Source of the DNA: Mycobacterium sp. GA-0227b
GTDB lineage: Bacteria; Actinomycetota; Actinomycetes; Mycobacteriales; Mycobacteriaceae
Assembly: GCF_001499855.1 (NCBI RefSeq)
Contig: NZ_LQIK01000007.1
Span: 99,324-163,323 of the forward strand
Length of the DNA stretch: 64,000 nt
Reading direction: 5' to 3'
Shown here: positions 46,921 through 58,624 of the stretch, in pieces
How the letters are laid out: every line of letters begins with the position of its first letter
Position numbering within the stretch: position 1 is the stretch's first letter
Translations under genes and position numbers: made by a program
Notes under the pieces: generated by a model
The model's database searches: none
Told to the model about the DNA's origin: nothing
What the model saw: only the letters and a program-made list of their open reading frames with translations

Positions 46921-48848
46921 GCCGCGGCGAGCGCCGGCGCCGCGATGGCGGTGCGCCGGACACCCGCCGCAAGTCCGTCGCCGTCTCGCAGGAACGGTCG
47001 GCAAAATCCCGCCGGACCCGCGCGCCGATGGCCGGAACCGGCTTGCGCAGTGCGTCTTTCGTGTTCCGGCACCGGGTCGGCAACGCCGTCATCTTCCTGG
47101 TGCTGATCGTCGCGGCCGGTCAGCTTTTCAACCTTCAGGTGCCTCGCGCGGAGGGGCTGCGCGCCGAGGCCGCGGGCCAGCTCAAGGTCGTCGACGTCGA
47201 GAAGGCTGTGCGCGGTTCGATCGTCGACCGCAACAACGACAAGCTCGCCTTCACGATCGAGGCGCGCGCCCTGACCTTTCAGCCGGTCAAGGTCCGCAAG
47301 CAGTTGGAGGAGGCCAGGGCGAAATCCACCGAGGCGCCCGAACCGAACCGCAGGCTGCGTGAGATCGCCGCCGAGGTGGCGTCGCGGCTGAACAACAAGC
47401 CCGACGCCGCCACCGTGCTCAAGAAGCTCAAGAGCAGTGAGACGTTCGTCTACCTCGCGCGTGCGGTCGACCCGGCGATCGCCGACGCGATCACCACCAA
47501 GTTCCCCGAGGTGGGCTCGGAGCGCCAGGATCTGCGCCAGTATCCGGGCGGCTCGTTGGCCGCCAACATCGTGGGCGGTATCGACTGGGACGGACACGGC
47601 CTGCTCGGCCTCGAGGACTCGCTCGACGCCGTGCTGGCGGGCACCGACGGGTCGATCACCTATGACCGCGGGTCCGACGGCGTCGTCATCCCGGGCAGTT
47701 ACCGCAACCGCCACGACGCGGTCGACGGTTCCACGGTGATGCTGACCATCGACGACGACATCCAGTTCTACGTTCAGCAGCAGGTGCAGCAGGCCAAGAA
47801 CCTGTCCGGCGCCAAGAACGTCTCGGCCGTCGTGCTGGACGCGAAAAGCGGTGAGGTGCTGGCGATGGCGAACGACAACACGTTCGACCCGAGTCAGGAC
47901 ATCGGCCGTCAGGAGGACCGCGAACTGGGCAACCCGTCGGTGTCGTCTCCGTACGAGCCCGGCTCGGTCAACAAGATCGTCACCGCCGCCTCGGTCATCG
48001 AGTACGGGTTGTCGCATCCCGACGAGGTGCTGCAGGTGCCGGGGTCGATCCACATGGGTGGCGTCACCGTCGGCGACGCGTGGGAGCACGGCACGATGCC
48101 CTACACCACCACCGGGATCTTCGGTAAGTCCTCCAACGTGGGCACGCTGATGCTGGCCCAGCGTCTCGGTCCCGAGCGCTTCTTCGAGATGCTGCGCAAG
48201 TTCGGTCTCGGGCAGCGCACTCGGGTCGGACTGCCGGGGGAGAGCGCGGGTCTGGTCCCGCCGATCGACCAGTGGTCGGGTAGCACGTTCGCCAACCTGC
48301 CCATCGGACAGGGCCTTTCGATGACGCTGCTGCAGATGACGGGCATGTATCAGGCGATCGCCAACGACGGTGTGCGCGTCCCGCCCCGCATCGTCAAGGC
48401 CACCATCGCTCCCGACGGCACCCGCACCGACGAACCGCGGCCCGAGGGTGTGCGGGTGGTGTCGCCCAAGACCGCGCAGACAGTGCGGCAGATGCTGCGG
48501 GCGACGGTGCAACGCGACCCCACGGGCGAACAGCAGGGGACCGGCTGGCAGGCCGGCGTCGAGGGGTATCAGATCTCCGGGAAAACCGGCACGGCACAGC
48601 AGATCAACCCGGCGTGCGGGTGCTACTACGACGACGTCTACTGGATCACCTTCGCCGGCATCGCCACCACCGACGATCCTCGCTACGTGGTCGGCATCAT
48701 GATGGACAACCCGCAGCGCACCGCCGACGGCCAGCCTGGAACGACGGCAGCGCCGCTGTTCCACAACATCACGTCCTGGCTGCTGCAGCGCGAGAACGTG
48801 CCGCTCTCGCCGGACCCAGGTCCACGGCTGACGCTGCAGGCCACCTGA
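46917..48848 (+). CDS. pbpB: peptidoglycan transpeptidase PbpB (PBP3/FtsI)
   Basis: Septal class B penicillin-binding protein, 643 aa, partner of FtsW. Basic cytosolic N terminus, membrane helix (about 52-72), PBP dimer domain and C-terminal transpeptidase. Active-site motifs are Ser350-x-x-Lys353 (EPGSVNK), Ser405-Ser-Asn407 and Lys556-Thr-Gly. A CGC pair near NPACGCYYDD follows the KTG motif, as in other mycobacterial copies. ATG overlaps the ftsL stop. Confidence 0.96.
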   Translation: MSRGERRRRDGGAPDTRRKSVAVSQERSAKSRRTRAPMAGTGLRSASFVFRHRVGNAVIFLVLIVAAGQLFNLQVPRAEGLRAEAAGQLKVVDVEKAVRGSIVDRNNDKLAFTIEARALTFQPVKVRKQLEEARAKSTEAPEPNRRLREIAAEVASRLNNKPDAATVLKKLKSSETFVYLARAVDPAIADAITTKFPEVGSERQDLRQYPGGSLAANIVGGIDWDGHGLLGLEDSLDAVLAGTDGSITYDRGSDGVVIPGSYRNRHDAVDGSTVMLTIDDDIQFYVQQQVQQAKNLSGAKNVSAVVLDAKSGEVLAMANDNTFDPSQDIGRQEDRELGNPSVSSPYEPGSVNKIVTAASVIEYGLSHPDEVLQVPGSIHMGGVTVGDAWEHGTMPYTTTGIFGKSSNVGTLMLAQRLGPERFFEMLRKFGLGQRTRVGLPGESAGLVPPIDQWSGSTFANLPIGQGLSMTLLQMTGMYQAIANDGVRVPPRIVKATIAPDGTRTDEPRPEGVRVVSPKTAQTVRQMLRATVQRDPTGEQQGTGWQAGVEGYQISGKTGTAQQINPACGCYYDDVYWITFAGIATTDDPRYVVGIMMDNPQRTADGQPGTTAAPLFHNITSWLLQRENVPLSPDPGPRLTLQAT

Positions 48849-48901
48849 GGGCGGCGCCGACGGCCTCCGACATGCGGCGGGCGCCCAGAGTGCCGGGTCG
48901 G

Positions 48902-48916
48902 TAGGGTGTCTTGGCC
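48902..48916 (+). promoter_or_regulatory. internal promoter before murE
   Basis: TAGGGT (48902-48907) is followed by 9 nt and ATG at 48917, in the only sizeable gap (68 bp) of the first half of the dcw cluster. A near-leaderless message for murE and the genes after it is likely. Confidence 0.5.
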
Positions 48917-50440
48917 ATGAACCTGCGACCCAGCCATCCCGCCGGTCCGGCGCTCGGGCCACTGGCCGAGCAGGTCCAGGCGGTGCCCGCCGGGGGCGGA
49001 CCTGTGCCGCAGATCAGCATCACCGGAGTCACGTTGCGCAGCGGCGACGTCGAACCCGGCGACCTGTTCGCGGCGCTGCCCGGCGCGTCGTCGCACGGCG
49101 GGCGGCATGCGAGTGAGGCCGTCGCGCGCGGCGCGACCGCGGTCCTGACCGATCCGGACGGGCTGGTGCTGGTGGGAACCGAGGTGGACGTGCCCGTCCT
49201 CATCCACCCGTCCCCGCGGTCGGTGCTCGGCGAGTTGGCTGCCGCGGTGTACGGACGACCGTCCGAGCGGCTGCGTGTCATCGGGGTCACGGGGACTTCC
49301 GGCAAGACCACCACCACATATCTGGTGGAGGCCGGGCTGCGGTCGGCGGAGCGGGTGGCGGGGCTGATCGGCACCGTCGGCGTCCGAATCGACGGACGCG
49401 ATCAGGCCAGTGCCCTCACCACGCCCGAAGCGCCTGATCTGCAAGCGTTGCTCGCGGTGATGGTCGAGCAGGGGGTCGACACCGTCGTGATGGAGGTGTC
49501 GAGCCACGCACTGTCGCTGGGCCGCGTCGACGGTGTGCGGTTCGCGGTCGGAGGGTTCACCAACCTGTCGCGCGACCACCTCGACTTCCACCCGACGATG
49601 CGCGACTACTTCGAAGCCAAGGCGCGGCTGTTCGATCCCGAATCCCGCAATTGCGCAGACGTTTCCGTGCTGTGCGTGGACGACGACGCAGGCCGCGAGA
49701 TGGCCAGGCTGGCGCGCGACCCGGTCACCGTCAGTGCGACCGGACGCGACGCCGACTGGCGTGTCGACGACATCCGCACCGTCGACCGCAACGCGCAGGA
49801 GTTCTTCGCGGTCGACCCCGCCGGTGTGCATCACGGGCTGCGGATCGGGCTGCCGGGTCGCTACAACGTGGCCAACTGCCTACTCGCGGCCGCGCTGCTC
49901 GACGCGGTCGGGGTCTCGCCCGAACAGGCCGCGCCCGGATTGCGCACCGCGACCGTGCCGGGCCGGATGGAAGCCGTCGAGCGCGGACAGGACTTCCTGG
50001 CGCTGGTCGACTACGCGCACAAGCCCGGAGCGCTGCAGGCGGTGCTGGAGACACTGCGGGCGCAGACCGAAGGCCGGCTGGCGGTGGTGTTCGGTGCGGG
50101 CGGCAACCGCGATCAAGGTAAGCGGGAGCCGATGGGACGCGTCGCCGCCGAGTTGGCCGACCTGGTGGTCGTCACCGACGACAATCCTCGCGACGAGGAT
50201 CCCGCCGCGATCCGCGCGGCGATCGTCGCGGGAGCATCGACCGGGTCCACGAAGGTCGTCGAGATCGGGGACCGCCGCGCGGCGATCGCTCACGCGGTGG
50301 CGTGGGCGCGGGCCGGGGACGTCGTGTTGATCGCGGGGAAGGGCCACGAGGCCGGCCAGACCAGCGCCGGGGTGACCCGCCCATTCGACGACCGCCAGGA
50401 GCTGGCGGACGCCCTCGAGGCAGCGGGTCACCGGCCATGA
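48917..50440 (+). CDS. murE: UDP-N-acetylmuramoyl-tripeptide synthetase
   Basis: Adds meso-diaminopimelate to UDP-MurNAc-L-Ala-D-Glu (amidated later in mycobacteria). The 507-aa protein has the ATP loop [13 protein letters not shown] (about 117-129), the carbamoyl-lysine region, and DNPRDEDP, the motif that selects meso-DAP over lysine. ATG 48917 is used because a -10 lies 9 nt upstream; TTG 48911 in the same frame lies too close to it. In M. tuberculosis several PE and hypothetical genes separate pbpB and murE; none are here. Confidence 0.96.
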   Translation: MNLRPSHPAGPALGPLAEQVQAVPAGGGPVPQISITGVTLRSGDVEPGDLFAALPGASSHGGRHASEAVARGATAVLTDPDGLVLVGTEVDVPVLIHPSPRSVLGELAAAVYGRPSERLRVIGVTGTSGKTTTTYLVEAGLRSAERVAGLIGTVGVRIDGRDQASALTTPEAPDLQALLAVMVEQGVDTVVMEVSSHALSLGRVDGVRFAVGGFTNLSRDHLDFHPTMRDYFEAKARLFDPESRNCADVSVLCVDDDAGREMARLARDPVTVSATGRDADWRVDDIRTVDRNAQEFFAVDPAGVHHGLRIGLPGRYNVANCLLAAALLDAVGVSPEQAAPGLRTATVPGRMEAVERGQDFLALVDYAHKPGALQAVLETLRAQTEGRLAVVFGAGGNRDQGKREPMGRVAAELADLVVVTDDNPRDEDPAAIRAAIVAGASTGSTKVVEIGDRRAAIAHAVAWARAGDVVLIAGKGHEAGQTSAGVTRPFDDRQELADALEAAGHRP

Positions 50441-51978
50441 TCGACCTCACGATCGCCCAGATCGCCGAGATCGTCGGCGGCCGGCTCGCCGACGTCTCCG
50501 CCGAGGACGCTTCATCCACCCGGATCACGGGCAGCGTCGAGTTCGACTCGCGGGCCGTCACGCCCGGCGGCCTCTTTCTCGCGCTGCCCGGGGCCCGTTC
50601 GGACGGACACGACTTCGCTGCCGCGGCCGTGGCGTCCGGCGCCGCCGCAGTGCTCGCCGCGCGGCCGGTCGGGGTGCCCGCGATCGTCGTCGATCCGACC
50701 CCCGAGACATCCGACCGTGGCGCAGGCGTGCTGGAGCACGACTCTGACGGCTCCGGCGCAGCGGTGCTGGCAGCGTTGGCGAAGCTGGCGGCCGCGGTCG
50801 CCGCGGAACTCGTCGAGAGCGGGCTCACGATCATCGGCATCACCGGATCGTCCGGCAAGACCTCGACCAAGGATCTGGTGGCCGCGGTGCTGGCACCGCT
50901 GGGCGAGGTGATCGCGCCACCGGGCTCCTTCAACAACGAACTCGGTCACCCCTGGACGGTGCTGCGCGCGACGCGCTCCACCGAATTCCTGGTGCTGGAG
51001 ATGTCGGCTCGCCACCGCGGCAACATCGCGGCGCTGGCCGCCATCGCCACGCCGTCCATCGCGGTGGTGTTGAACGTGGGCACCGCGCACCTCGGCGAGT
51101 TTGGTTCCCGCGAAGCGATTGCGGCGACGAAAGCCGAACTGCCACAAGCTGTTCCGGCGTCCGGGGCGGTAGTGCTCAATGTCGACGACAGCGCGGTGGC
51201 CGCGATGGCCGCGCAGACCGAGGCGCGGGTGGTCCGGGTGTCCCGGGAGCCCGGCGGTCGGGACGCCGACGTCTGGGCCGAGGCGGTCACGCTCGACGAG
51301 CTGGCCCGACCGCGGTTCAGCCTGCACGCCGGGACCCGAGATGTCGAGGTCGCGCTTTCCGTGCACGGCGATCACCAGGTCTCCAACGCCCTGTGTGCGG
51401 CGGCCGTCGCGTTGGAGTGCGGCGCCACTCTCGAGCAGGTCGCGGCCGCGCTCGCCACCGCCGGGCCGGTGTCCAAGCACCGCATGCAGGTCACCACCCG
51501 CAGCGACGGGGTCACGGTCATCAACGACGCGTACAACGCCAACCCCGACTCGATGCGCGCGGGCCTCAAGGCGCTGGCGTCGATGGCGCGCGTGGGCCCA
51601 CACCCGGAGGGTAGGGGAGGCGGGGGACGACGCCGCAGCTGGGCGGTGCTGGGCGAGATGGCCGAACTCGGCGACGACGCGATATCCGAGCATGACCGCA
51701 TCGGCCGACTGGCCGTGCGATTAGATGTGTCACGACTTGTCGTCGTCGGAACCGGGAGGGCTATGAGCGCCATGCACCACGGCGCAGTGATGGAGGGATC
51801 GTGGGGGGCTGAGGCCACCATGGTCGCCGACGCCGACGAGGCGCTGGCACTCCTGCGCGCCGAACTGCAACCGTCAGACGTGGTGCTGGTGAAGGCCTCC
51901 AACGCGGCCGGGCTGGGCGCGTTGGCCGACGCTTTGCTTGATCTTGGGGCCGCCGAGACCGGGGACCCGCACGCATGA
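50437..51978 (+). CDS. murF: UDP-N-acetylmuramoyl-tripeptide--D-alanyl-D-alanine ligase
   Basis: Adds D-Ala-D-Ala to the UDP-tripeptide. The 513-aa protein has [23 protein letters not shown] and [16 protein letters not shown] Gly/Arg-rich insert ([10 protein letters not shown], about 389-398) precedes [11 protein letters not shown], in a loop of the C-terminal domain, and looks longer than in other mycobacteria. ATGA overlap with murE. Confidence 0.95.
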   Translation: MIDLTIAQIAEIVGGRLADVSAEDASSTRITGSVEFDSRAVTPGGLFLALPGARSDGHDFAAAAVASGAAAVLAARPVGVPAIVVDPTPETSDRGAGVLEHDSDGSGAAVLAALAKLAAAVAAELVESGLTIIGITGSSGKTSTKDLVAAVLAPLGEVIAPPGSFNNELGHPWTVLRATRSTEFLVLEMSARHRGNIAALAAIATPSIAVVLNVGTAHLGEFGSREAIAATKAELPQAVPASGAVVLNVDDSAVAAMAAQTEARVVRVSREPGGRDADVWAEAVTLDELARPRFSLHAGTRDVEVALSVHGDHQVSNALCAAAVALECGATLEQVAAALATAGPVSKHRMQVTTRSDGVTVINDAYNANPDSMRAGLKALASMARVGPHPEGRGGGGRRRSWAVLGEMAELGDDAISEHDRIGRLAVRLDVSRLVVVGTGRAMSAMHHGAVMEGSWGAEATMVADADEALALLRAELQPSDVVLVKASNAAGLGALADALLDLGAAETGDPHA

Positions 51979-53054
51979 GGCAGATCCTCATCGCCGTCGG
52001 CATCGCGCTGACGGTCTCGATCCTGCTCACCCCGTTGCTGATCCGGCTGTTCACCCGGCAGGGCTTCGGCCACGAGATCCGCGAGGACGGGCCGCCGACC
52101 CACCACAAGAAGCGCGGCACACCGTCGATGGGCGGGGTCGCGATCGTCGCGGGCATCTGGGCCAGCTACCTGGGCACGCACCTGGTGGGCGTCGTGATGG
52201 ACGGCCGGGGCCCGTCCGCGTCGGGGTTGCTGGTGCTGTTCCTGGCAACCGCGCTCGGCGTCGTCGGCTTCGTCGACGACCTGATCAAGATCCGGCGCTC
52301 GCGCAACCTCGGCCTCAACAAGACCGCGAAGACGCTCGGGATCCTGGCCGCCGCGATGCTGTTCGGCGTGCTGGCCCTGCAGTTCCGCAACGCCGACGGG
52401 TTGACCCCCGGCAGCGCCGAACTGTCCTATGTGCGTGAGATCGCCACCGTCACGTTGCCGCCCGCGCTGTTCGTTCTGTTCTGCGTCGTCGTGGTCAGCG
52501 CCTGGTCGAACGCAGTGAACTTCACCGACGGTCTGGACGGCCTCGCCGCGGGCGCGATGGCGATGGTGTGCGCGGCCTACGTGCTGATCACCTTCTGGCA
52601 GTTTCGCAACGCCTGCGCGACCAGCCCCGGGCTGGGCTGCTACAACGTGCGCGACCCGCTGGACCTGGCCATCATCGCGGCCGCGACCGCGGGGGCGTGC
52701 ATCGGTTTCCTGTGGTGGAACGCCGCGCCGGCCAAGATCTTCATGGGCGACACCGGATCGCTGGCGCTGGGCGGCATCATCGCCGGGCTGTCGGTAGCGA
52801 GCCGCACCGAGATGCTGGCCGTCGTGCTCGGCGCGCTGTTCGTCGCCGAGGTGGTGTCGGTCGTCGTGCAGATCATGGCGTTTCGCACCACCGGCCGCCG
52901 GGTGTTCCGGATGGCGCCGTTCCACCACCACTTCGAGCTGGTCGGGTGGGCGGAGACCACGGTGATCATCCGGTTCTGGCTGCTCACCGCGATCGCCTGC
53001 GGGCTTGGTGTCGCGCTGTTCTACAGCGAGTGGCTGACCACCGTCGGTGCCTGA
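51975..53054 (+). CDS. mraY: phospho-N-acetylmuramoyl-pentapeptide transferase (MraY/MurX)
   Basis: Membrane enzyme that makes lipid I from UDP-MurNAc-pentapeptide and decaprenyl phosphate. The 359-aa protein has ten membrane helices, GFVDDLIK and [12 protein letters not shown] with the catalytic aspartates, and the cytosolic [10 protein letters not shown] loop. ATGA overlap with murF. Confidence 0.96.
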   Translation: MRQILIAVGIALTVSILLTPLLIRLFTRQGFGHEIREDGPPTHHKKRGTPSMGGVAIVAGIWASYLGTHLVGVVMDGRGPSASGLLVLFLATALGVVGFVDDLIKIRRSRNLGLNKTAKTLGILAAAMLFGVLALQFRNADGLTPGSAELSYVREIATVTLPPALFVLFCVVVVSAWSNAVNFTDGLDGLAAGAMAMVCAAYVLITFWQFRNACATSPGLGCYNVRDPLDLAIIAAATAGACIGFLWWNAAPAKIFMGDTGSLALGGIIAGLSVASRTEMLAVVLGALFVAEVVSVVVQIMAFRTTGRRVFRMAPFHHHFELVGWAETTVIIRFWLLTAIACGLGVALFYSEWLTTVGA

Positions 53055-54513
53055 GATGGTCCGGATCGAGCCGCTGGTACCCGGTGCCCGTGTGCTGGTC
53101 ACCGGCGCCGGGCTCACCGGCCGCTCGGTGAGCGCCGTGCTGGAGCCGACCGGCGTTCGTCTGACGATCTGCGACGACGACCCGCTTGCGTTGCAGCGGC
53201 TGATCACGCCCGCGACGGTCGTCACGACCGCCGAGGCTGAGGCGAACATCGGCGACTACGCGTTGGTCGTCACCAGCCCGGGTTTCGCGCCGACCACGCC
53301 GGTTCTGGTCGCGGCGGCGGCCGCCGGCGTGCCGGTCTGGGGTGACGTGGAGCTGGCCTGGCGGCTGGACCGGGCCGGCTGGTTCGGACCGCCGCGGCGC
53401 TGGCTGGTGGTCACGGGGACCAACGGCAAGACGACGACCACGTCGATGTTGCACGCCATGCTGATCGCGGCGGGGCGCCGCGCGGTGCTGTGCGGCAACA
53501 TCGGCAACCCGGTGCTCGACGTGCTGGCCGAGCCTTCCGACCTGCTCGCGGTCGAGTTGTCCAGTTTCCAGCTGCACTGGGCGCCGTCGCTGCGGCCGGA
53601 CGCGGGGGTGGTGCTCAACGTCGCCGAGGACCACCTCGACTGGCACGGCTCGATGGCGGCTTACGCACGCGACAAGGCCCGCGTGCTGGACGGGCGCGTC
53701 GCGGTGGTCGGCCTCGACGACCCGGTCGCCGCGGGCCTGCTCGACACCGCCGCCGCCGCGACCCGCGTCGGCTTCCGCCTCGGCGAACCGGGCGCCGGTG
53801 AACTCGGTGTGGTGGGCGGCACGCTCGTCGACAACGCGTTCGGTGATCGGGTCGCGCTCGCCGAAGCGGCGTCCATTCCGGTGGCCGGACCGGTCGGGGT
53901 GCTCGACGCGCTGGCCGCGGCCGCCCTCGCCCGCGCGGTCGACGTGGCGCCGGGCGCCATCGCCGACGCGTTGGCCGGCTTTGAGGTCGGCAGGCACCGC
54001 GCCCAGGTGGTCGGGACGGTCGACGGGGTCACCTATGTCGACGACTCCAAGGCGACCAACCCGCACGCCGCCCGGGCCTCGATCGCCGCCTACCCCCGAG
54101 TGGTGTGGGTCGCCGGCGGCCTGCTCAAGGGCGCATCGGTCGACGAGCTGCTCGCATCCATGGGGAATCGGCTGGTCGGAGCGGTGCTGATCGGTCGGGA
54201 CCGGGCGTCGATCGCCGAGGCGTTATCGCGACACGCCCCGGATGTCCCCGTCATCGAGGTTGTGACGGGGGAGGATTTTGGGGTGCAAGGGACAATTGGG
54301 TCGGAAGTTAGTCCTGTTACCAATGTGATCACGCTCGCGGGCGCCTCCTCCGGGAGCGAGATCATGGCCGCGGTCGTCGGCGCGGCCCGGGACCTCGCCC
54401 GCCCGGGCGACACCGTGTTGTTGGCCCCCGCCGGCGCCTCCTTCGACCAGTTCAGCGGCTACAGCCACCGCGGCGACGCGTTCGCCGACGCCGTGCGCGC
54501 CCTGTCCGGATAG
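53047..54513 (+). CDS. murD: UDP-N-acetylmuramoylalanine--D-glutamate ligase
   Basis: Adds D-glutamate to UDP-MurNAc-L-Ala. [12 protein letters not shown] (ATP site), [26 protein letters not shown] and [10 protein letters not shown] are present in 488 aa. GTG 53047 overlaps mraY by 8 nt; ATG 53056 two bases after the mraY stop is an alternative. Residues about 404-428 (54256-54330) are coded by A+T-richer DNA than the rest and form a variable loop before the conserved PAGASFDQF end. Confidence 0.94.
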   Translation: MPEMVRIEPLVPGARVLVTGAGLTGRSVSAVLEPTGVRLTICDDDPLALQRLITPATVVTTAEAEANIGDYALVVTSPGFAPTTPVLVAAAAAGVPVWGDVELAWRLDRAGWFGPPRRWLVVTGTNGKTTTTSMLHAMLIAAGRRAVLCGNIGNPVLDVLAEPSDLLAVELSSFQLHWAPSLRPDAGVVLNVAEDHLDWHGSMAAYARDKARVLDGRVAVVGLDDPVAAGLLDTAAAATRVGFRLGEPGAGELGVVGGTLVDNAFGDRVALAEAASIPVAGPVGVLDALAAAALARAVDVAPGAIADALAGFEVGRHRAQVVGTVDGVTYVDDSKATNPHAARASIAAYPRVVWVAGGLLKGASVDELLASMGNRLVGAVLIGRDRASIAEALSRHAPDVPVIEVVTGEDFGVQGTIGSEVSPVTNVITLAGASSGSEIMAAVVGAARDLARPGDTVLLAPAGASFDQFSGYSHRGDAFADAVRALSG

Positions 54514-54519
54514 CGGGCG

Positions 54520-56058
54520 ATGAGCGCGATCCTGACCCGGCTGCGGCTTCGCAGGGCGGGCGCCGAGGACAAGCCGGCGGAGCCGGTGCCCGAAACGGCC
54601 GGGCCCCGAACCCGTTTCGGGGCGTGGCTCGGCCGGCCGATGACGTCGTTCCACCTGATCATCGCGGTTGCCGCCCTGCTGACCACTCTCGGGCTGACGA
54701 TGGTGCTGTCGGCATCCGGGGTGTACTCCTACGACCAGGACGGCTCGCCCTGGGTCGTGTTCGCCAAGCAGGTGCTGTGGACGGTCGTCGGGCTGTTCGC
54801 GTTCTACCTCGCGCTGCGCGTCCCCATCCAATTGATGCGCAGCCTCGCCTTCTCCGGCTTCGCGATCACGATCGTGCTGCTGATCCTGGTGCTGATCCCG
54901 GGAATCGGCACGGTGGCCAACGGTTCTCGGGGCTGGTTCGTGGTCGCGGGACTGTCGATGCAGCCCTCGGAGCTGGCCAAGATCGCATTCGCCATCTGGG
55001 GCGCGCATCTGCTGGCCGCCCGCCGCATGGAACAGGCCTCGCTCAAGGAGATGCTGATCCCGCTGGTGCCGGCCGCGTTCGTCGCGCTGGCGCTCATCGT
55101 CGCGCAGCCCGACCTCGGACAAACCGTGTCGCTGGGCATCATCCTGTTGGGCCTGCTGTGGTACGCGGGGCTGCCGCTGCGGGTGTTCGTGTCCTCACTG
55201 TTCATGGTCGTGGTGTCGGCCGCCGTACTCGCCATGGCCGAGGGCTATCGGTCGGCGCGGGTGCAGTCCTGGCTGAACCCCGCGGCCGACACGCAGGGGT
55301 CGGGGTATCAGGCCCGTCAGGCACGGTTCGCGCTGGCCAACGGCGGGGTGTTCGGGGACGGTCTGGGCCAGGGCGCGGCCAAGTGGAACTACCTGCCCAA
55401 CGCGCACAACGACTTCATCTTCGCCATCATCGGCGAGGAGCTGGGCTTCATCGGCGCGGCGGGGCTGTTGTGTCTGTTCGGCCTGTTCGCCTACACCGGT
55501 ATGCGCATCGCCCGGCGCTCTGCCGACCCGTTCCTGCGCCTGCTGACCGCCACCGCGACGTTGTGGATCATGGGCCAGGTATTCATCAACGTCGGCTACG
55601 TGGTCGGGTTGCTGCCGGTCACCGGGCTGCAGCTGCCGCTGATCTCTGCGGGCGGAACATCAACGGCGACAACGCTTCTGATGATCGGCATCATGGCGAA
55701 CGCGGCGCGGCACGAACCCGAGGCGGTGGCGGCTCTGCGCGCCGGCCGCGACGATCGCGTCAACAACCTGCTGCGGTTGCCGCTGCCCGCACCCTATGTG
55801 CCGTCGCGCACCGAGGCGCTGCGCGACCGGCTCAACAGGCGCGGCGCCGAGCGGTCCGGCAAACCGGGCAAGGGCAAACGCGCCCGGCCTGCCAAGCCCG
55901 CGGCCAAGCAGGCCCCCAAGCCCGCGCGCAAGCAGGCCGCCGGCGACCGTCGCAAACGTCAGACGGCCGGCGGGCCGGTACGGGCCGCAAGGCATCATGG
56001 AGGCGGCCGTTCGGACAGAAGCCGGCGGCGCGCACTGGAAGGTCAGCGTTACGGGTGA
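54520..56058 (+). CDS. ftsW: SEDS peptidoglycan glycosyltransferase FtsW
   Basis: Septal SEDS polymerase, 512 aa, ten membrane helices between about 45 and 405. Key features are [16 protein letters not shown] with the catalytic Asp region, [16 protein letters not shown] and PLISAGGTS. The cytosolic C terminus is long and Lys/Arg/Pro/Ala-rich (about 420-512), as in mycobacteria where it contacts FtsZ. It starts 6 bp after murD. Confidence 0.95.
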   Translation: MSAILTRLRLRRAGAEDKPAEPVPETAGPRTRFGAWLGRPMTSFHLIIAVAALLTTLGLTMVLSASGVYSYDQDGSPWVVFAKQVLWTVVGLFAFYLALRVPIQLMRSLAFSGFAITIVLLILVLIPGIGTVANGSRGWFVVAGLSMQPSELAKIAFAIWGAHLLAARRMEQASLKEMLIPLVPAAFVALALIVAQPDLGQTVSLGIILLGLLWYAGLPLRVFVSSLFMVVVSAAVLAMAEGYRSARVQSWLNPAADTQGSGYQARQARFALANGGVFGDGLGQGAAKWNYLPNAHNDFIFAIIGEELGFIGAAGLLCLFGLFAYTGMRIARRSADPFLRLLTATATLWIMGQVFINVGYVVGLLPVTGLQLPLISAGGTSTATTLLMIGIMANAARHEPEAVAALRAGRDDRVNNLLRLPLPAPYVPSRTEALRDRLNRRGAERSGKPGKGKRARPAKPAAKQAPKPARKQAAGDRRKRQTAGGPVRAARHHGGGRSDRSRRRALEGQRYG

Positions 56059-57182
56059 ACGACACGGTCTCCGTGGTACTCGCGGGCGGCGGCACCGCGG
56101 GGCACGTCGAACCGGCGATGGCGGTGGCCGACGCCCTGGCCGCGCTCAGCCCGACTGTGCGGATCACGGCGCTGGGCACGCCCCGCGGCCTGGAGACCCG
56201 GCTGGTGCCTCAACGCGGTTACCACCTCGAACTCATCCAGCCGGTGCCTTTGCCGCGCAAACTCTCCGGTGATCTCGTCCGCCTGCCCGTGCGGCTGCGA
56301 CGGGCCGTTCGGCAGACCCGGGCGGTGCTCGACGAGGTCCAGGCCGACGTCATCGTCGGATTCGGAGGCTATGTCGCGGTGCCGGCATATCTGGCCTCGC
56401 ACAGCCTGCGACGACGCCGGCGGGTGCCGGTGGTGGTGCACGAGGCGAACGCCAGCGCCGGCTGGGCCAACCGGGTCGGGGCCCGATCGGCGCGGCGGAT
56501 CCTCTCGGCGGTGCCCGACCCCGGGTTGGGCGATGTCGAGGTGGTCGGCGTGCCGGTGCGCGCGGCGATCACCTCGCTGGACCGGATGGCATTGCGGGCC
56601 GAGGCCCGCGCCCACTTCGGATTCGCCCCGGATGCCCGCGTGCTGTTGGTGTTCGGCGGATCGCAGGGTGCCCAGTCCCTCAACGGTGCAGTGTCGGCCG
56701 CGGCCAAAGACCTTGCCGCTGCTGGAATTTCGGTATTGCACGCCCACGGCCCCAAGAACACCCTCGTCCTGCGCGAGCCCGCCGACGGCGACCCGCCCTA
56801 TGTCGCGGTGCCGTATCTGGACCGGATGGATCTGGCGTACGCCGCAGCGGACCTGGCGATCTGCCGATCCGGCGCGATGACGGTCGCCGAACTGACCGCG
56901 GTCGGGCTGCCCGCGGTGTACGTGCCGCTGCCGATCGGCAACGGCGAGCAACGGCTCAACGCACTGCCCGTGGTCGAAGCCGGCGGCGGGCTGATCGTCG
57001 AGGACGCCGACCTGTCGCCGGGCGTCGTCGCCGACACCGTCGTGAACCTGCTCACCGACCCCGGCCGGATGCAGACGATGACCGCGGCCGCCGCGCTGGC
57101 CGGTCACCGCGACGCGGCCAGGCGGGTCGCCGAGATCGCTCTCGAGGTCGCGCGCGGCCCCGGACGAAAGAGCCTGCGATGA
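56055..57182 (+). CDS. murG: UDP-N-acetylglucosamine--MurNAc-pentapeptide N-acetylglucosamine transferase
   Basis: Membrane-associated GT28 enzyme that turns lipid I into lipid [51 protein letters not shown] and [11 protein letters not shown] are canonical in 375 aa. GTG overlaps the ftsW stop (GTGA). Confidence 0.96.
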   Translation: MNDTVSVVLAGGGTAGHVEPAMAVADALAALSPTVRITALGTPRGLETRLVPQRGYHLELIQPVPLPRKLSGDLVRLPVRLRRAVRQTRAVLDEVQADVIVGFGGYVAVPAYLASHSLRRRRRVPVVVHEANASAGWANRVGARSARRILSAVPDPGLGDVEVVGVPVRAAITSLDRMALRAEARAHFGFAPDARVLLVFGGSQGAQSLNGAVSAAAKDLAAAGISVLHAHGPKNTLVLREPADGDPPYVAVPYLDRMDLAYAAADLAICRSGAMTVAELTAVGLPAVYVPLPIGNGEQRLNALPVVEAGGGLIVEDADLSPGVVADTVVNLLTDPGRMQTMTAAAALAGHRDAARRVAEIALEVARGPGRKSLR

Positions 57183-58624
57183 AAGCGAAGTCGCTGCCGG
57201 ACGAGCTGCAGCGGGTGCACATGGTCGGCATCGGCGGCGCGGGCATGTCGGGTATCGCTCGCATCCTGCTGGACCGCGGCGGGCTGGTGTCGGGCTCCGA
57301 CGCCAAGGAGTCCCGCGCGGTGGCCGCGCTGCGGGCCCGCGGCGCGGCGATCCGGATCGGGCACGATGCGTCCTCGCTGGACCTGCTGCCCGGTGGGCCG
57401 ACCGCGGTTGTCACCACCCACGCCGCGATCCCGAAGACCAATCCCGAACTGGTCGAGGCGCGGCGGCGCGGTATCCCGGTGATCCTGCGGCCGGTGGTGC
57501 TGGCCAAGCTGATGGCGGGATACACCACCTTGATGGTGACCGGCACGCACGGCAAGACCACAACCACGTCGATGCTCATCGTGGCCTTGCAGCACAGCGG
57601 TTTCGACCCGTCCTTCGCCGTCGGCGGGGACCTCGGCGAGGCCGGCACCAACGCACACAACGGCAGCGGCGACTGCTTCGTCGCCGAGGCCGACGAAAGC
57701 GACGGCTCACTGCTGGAGTACACCCCCGACGTCGCGGTGGTGACGAACATCGAGGCCGACCATCTCGACTTCTTCGGCAGCGCCGAGGCCTACGGCGCGG
57801 TGTTCGACGACTTCGTCGAACGCCTCAAACCCGGTGGCGCACTGGTTGTCTGCACCGACGACCCGGGTGCCGCGGCGCTCGCGGAGCGCACCGCGGAATT
57901 GGGTATCCGCGTGCTGCGGTACGGCAGCGACCCGGTCCTGCCCCTGCAGGGCACGCTGCTGAGCTGGGAGCAGCACGACACCGGTGCGGTGGCCCACATC
58001 CGGCTCGCCGGCGAACCGCAACCGCGGGTGATGCGCCTTTCGGTGCCGGGACGGCATATGGCGCTCAACGCGATCGCGGCGGTGCTGGCGGCGATCGAGG
58101 TGGGCGCACCGGTCGACGCCGTGCTCGACGGGCTGGCCGGCTTCGAAGGGGTGCGCCGCCGGTTCGAGTTGGTCGGAACGGCCGGCGGTGTCCGCGTCTT
58201 TGACGACTACGCGCACCATCCGACCGAGGTTCGGGCCACGCTGAGCGCGGTGCGCACAGTGACCGAACAGTCCGGCGGCCGGTCCATCGTGGTGTTCCAG
58301 CCGCACTTGTATTCGCGCACACAGACTTTCGCGCGTGACTTCGGGCAGGCGCTCGACGGCGCCGACGAAGTGTTCGTGCTCGACGTGTACGCGGCCCGCG
58401 AACAACCGATCGCCGGCGTCAGCGGCGCCAGCGTCGCCGAACACGTCGGCGTGCCCGTGACGTACGTGCCGGACCTGTCCGCGGTGCCGGCGCGCGTGGC
58501 CGAGGCCGCCGCGTCGGGCGACGTCGTGGTCACCATGGGCGCCGGTGATGTGACCATTCTCGGCGCCGAAATCCTTGCCGCGCTGCGGGTCAAGGCAAAC
58601 CGCGGCACCCCGGGGTCGCGATGA
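57179..58624 (+). CDS. murC: UDP-N-acetylmuramate--L-alanine ligase
   Basis: First Mur ligase, adding L-alanine to UDP-MurNAc. The 481-aa protein has [11 protein letters not shown] (UDP site), [12 protein letters not shown] (ATP site), EADESDGS and [13 protein letters not shown] overlap with murG. Confidence 0.96.
   Translation: MKAKSLPDELQRVHMVGIGGAGMSGIARILLDRGGLVSGSDAKESRAVAALRARGAAIRIGHDASSLDLLPGGPTAVVTTHAAIPKTNPELVEARRRGIPVILRPVVLAKLMAGYTTLMVTGTHGKTTTTSMLIVALQHSGFDPSFAVGGDLGEAGTNAHNGSGDCFVAEADESDGSLLEYTPDVAVVTNIEADHLDFFGSAEAYGAVFDDFVERLKPGGALVVCTDDPGAAALAERTAELGIRVLRYGSDPVLPLQGTLLSWEQHDTGAVAHIRLAGEPQPRVMRLSVPGRHMALNAIAAVLAAIEVGAPVDAVLDGLAGFEGVRRRFELVGTAGGVRVFDDYAHHPTEVRATLSAVRTVTEQSGGRSIVVFQPHLYSRTQTFARDFGQALDGADEVFVLDVYAAREQPIAGVSGASVAEHVGVPVTYVPDLSAVPARVAEAAASGDVVVTMGAGDVTILGAEILAALRVKANRGTPGSR

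Noticed and set aside
54624..57182. An 852-codon + strand open frame that ends with the murG sequence
   Set aside because: Only the last part, from GTG 56055, is MurG. The rest is an out-of-frame reading of ftsW, rich in Arg and Gly.
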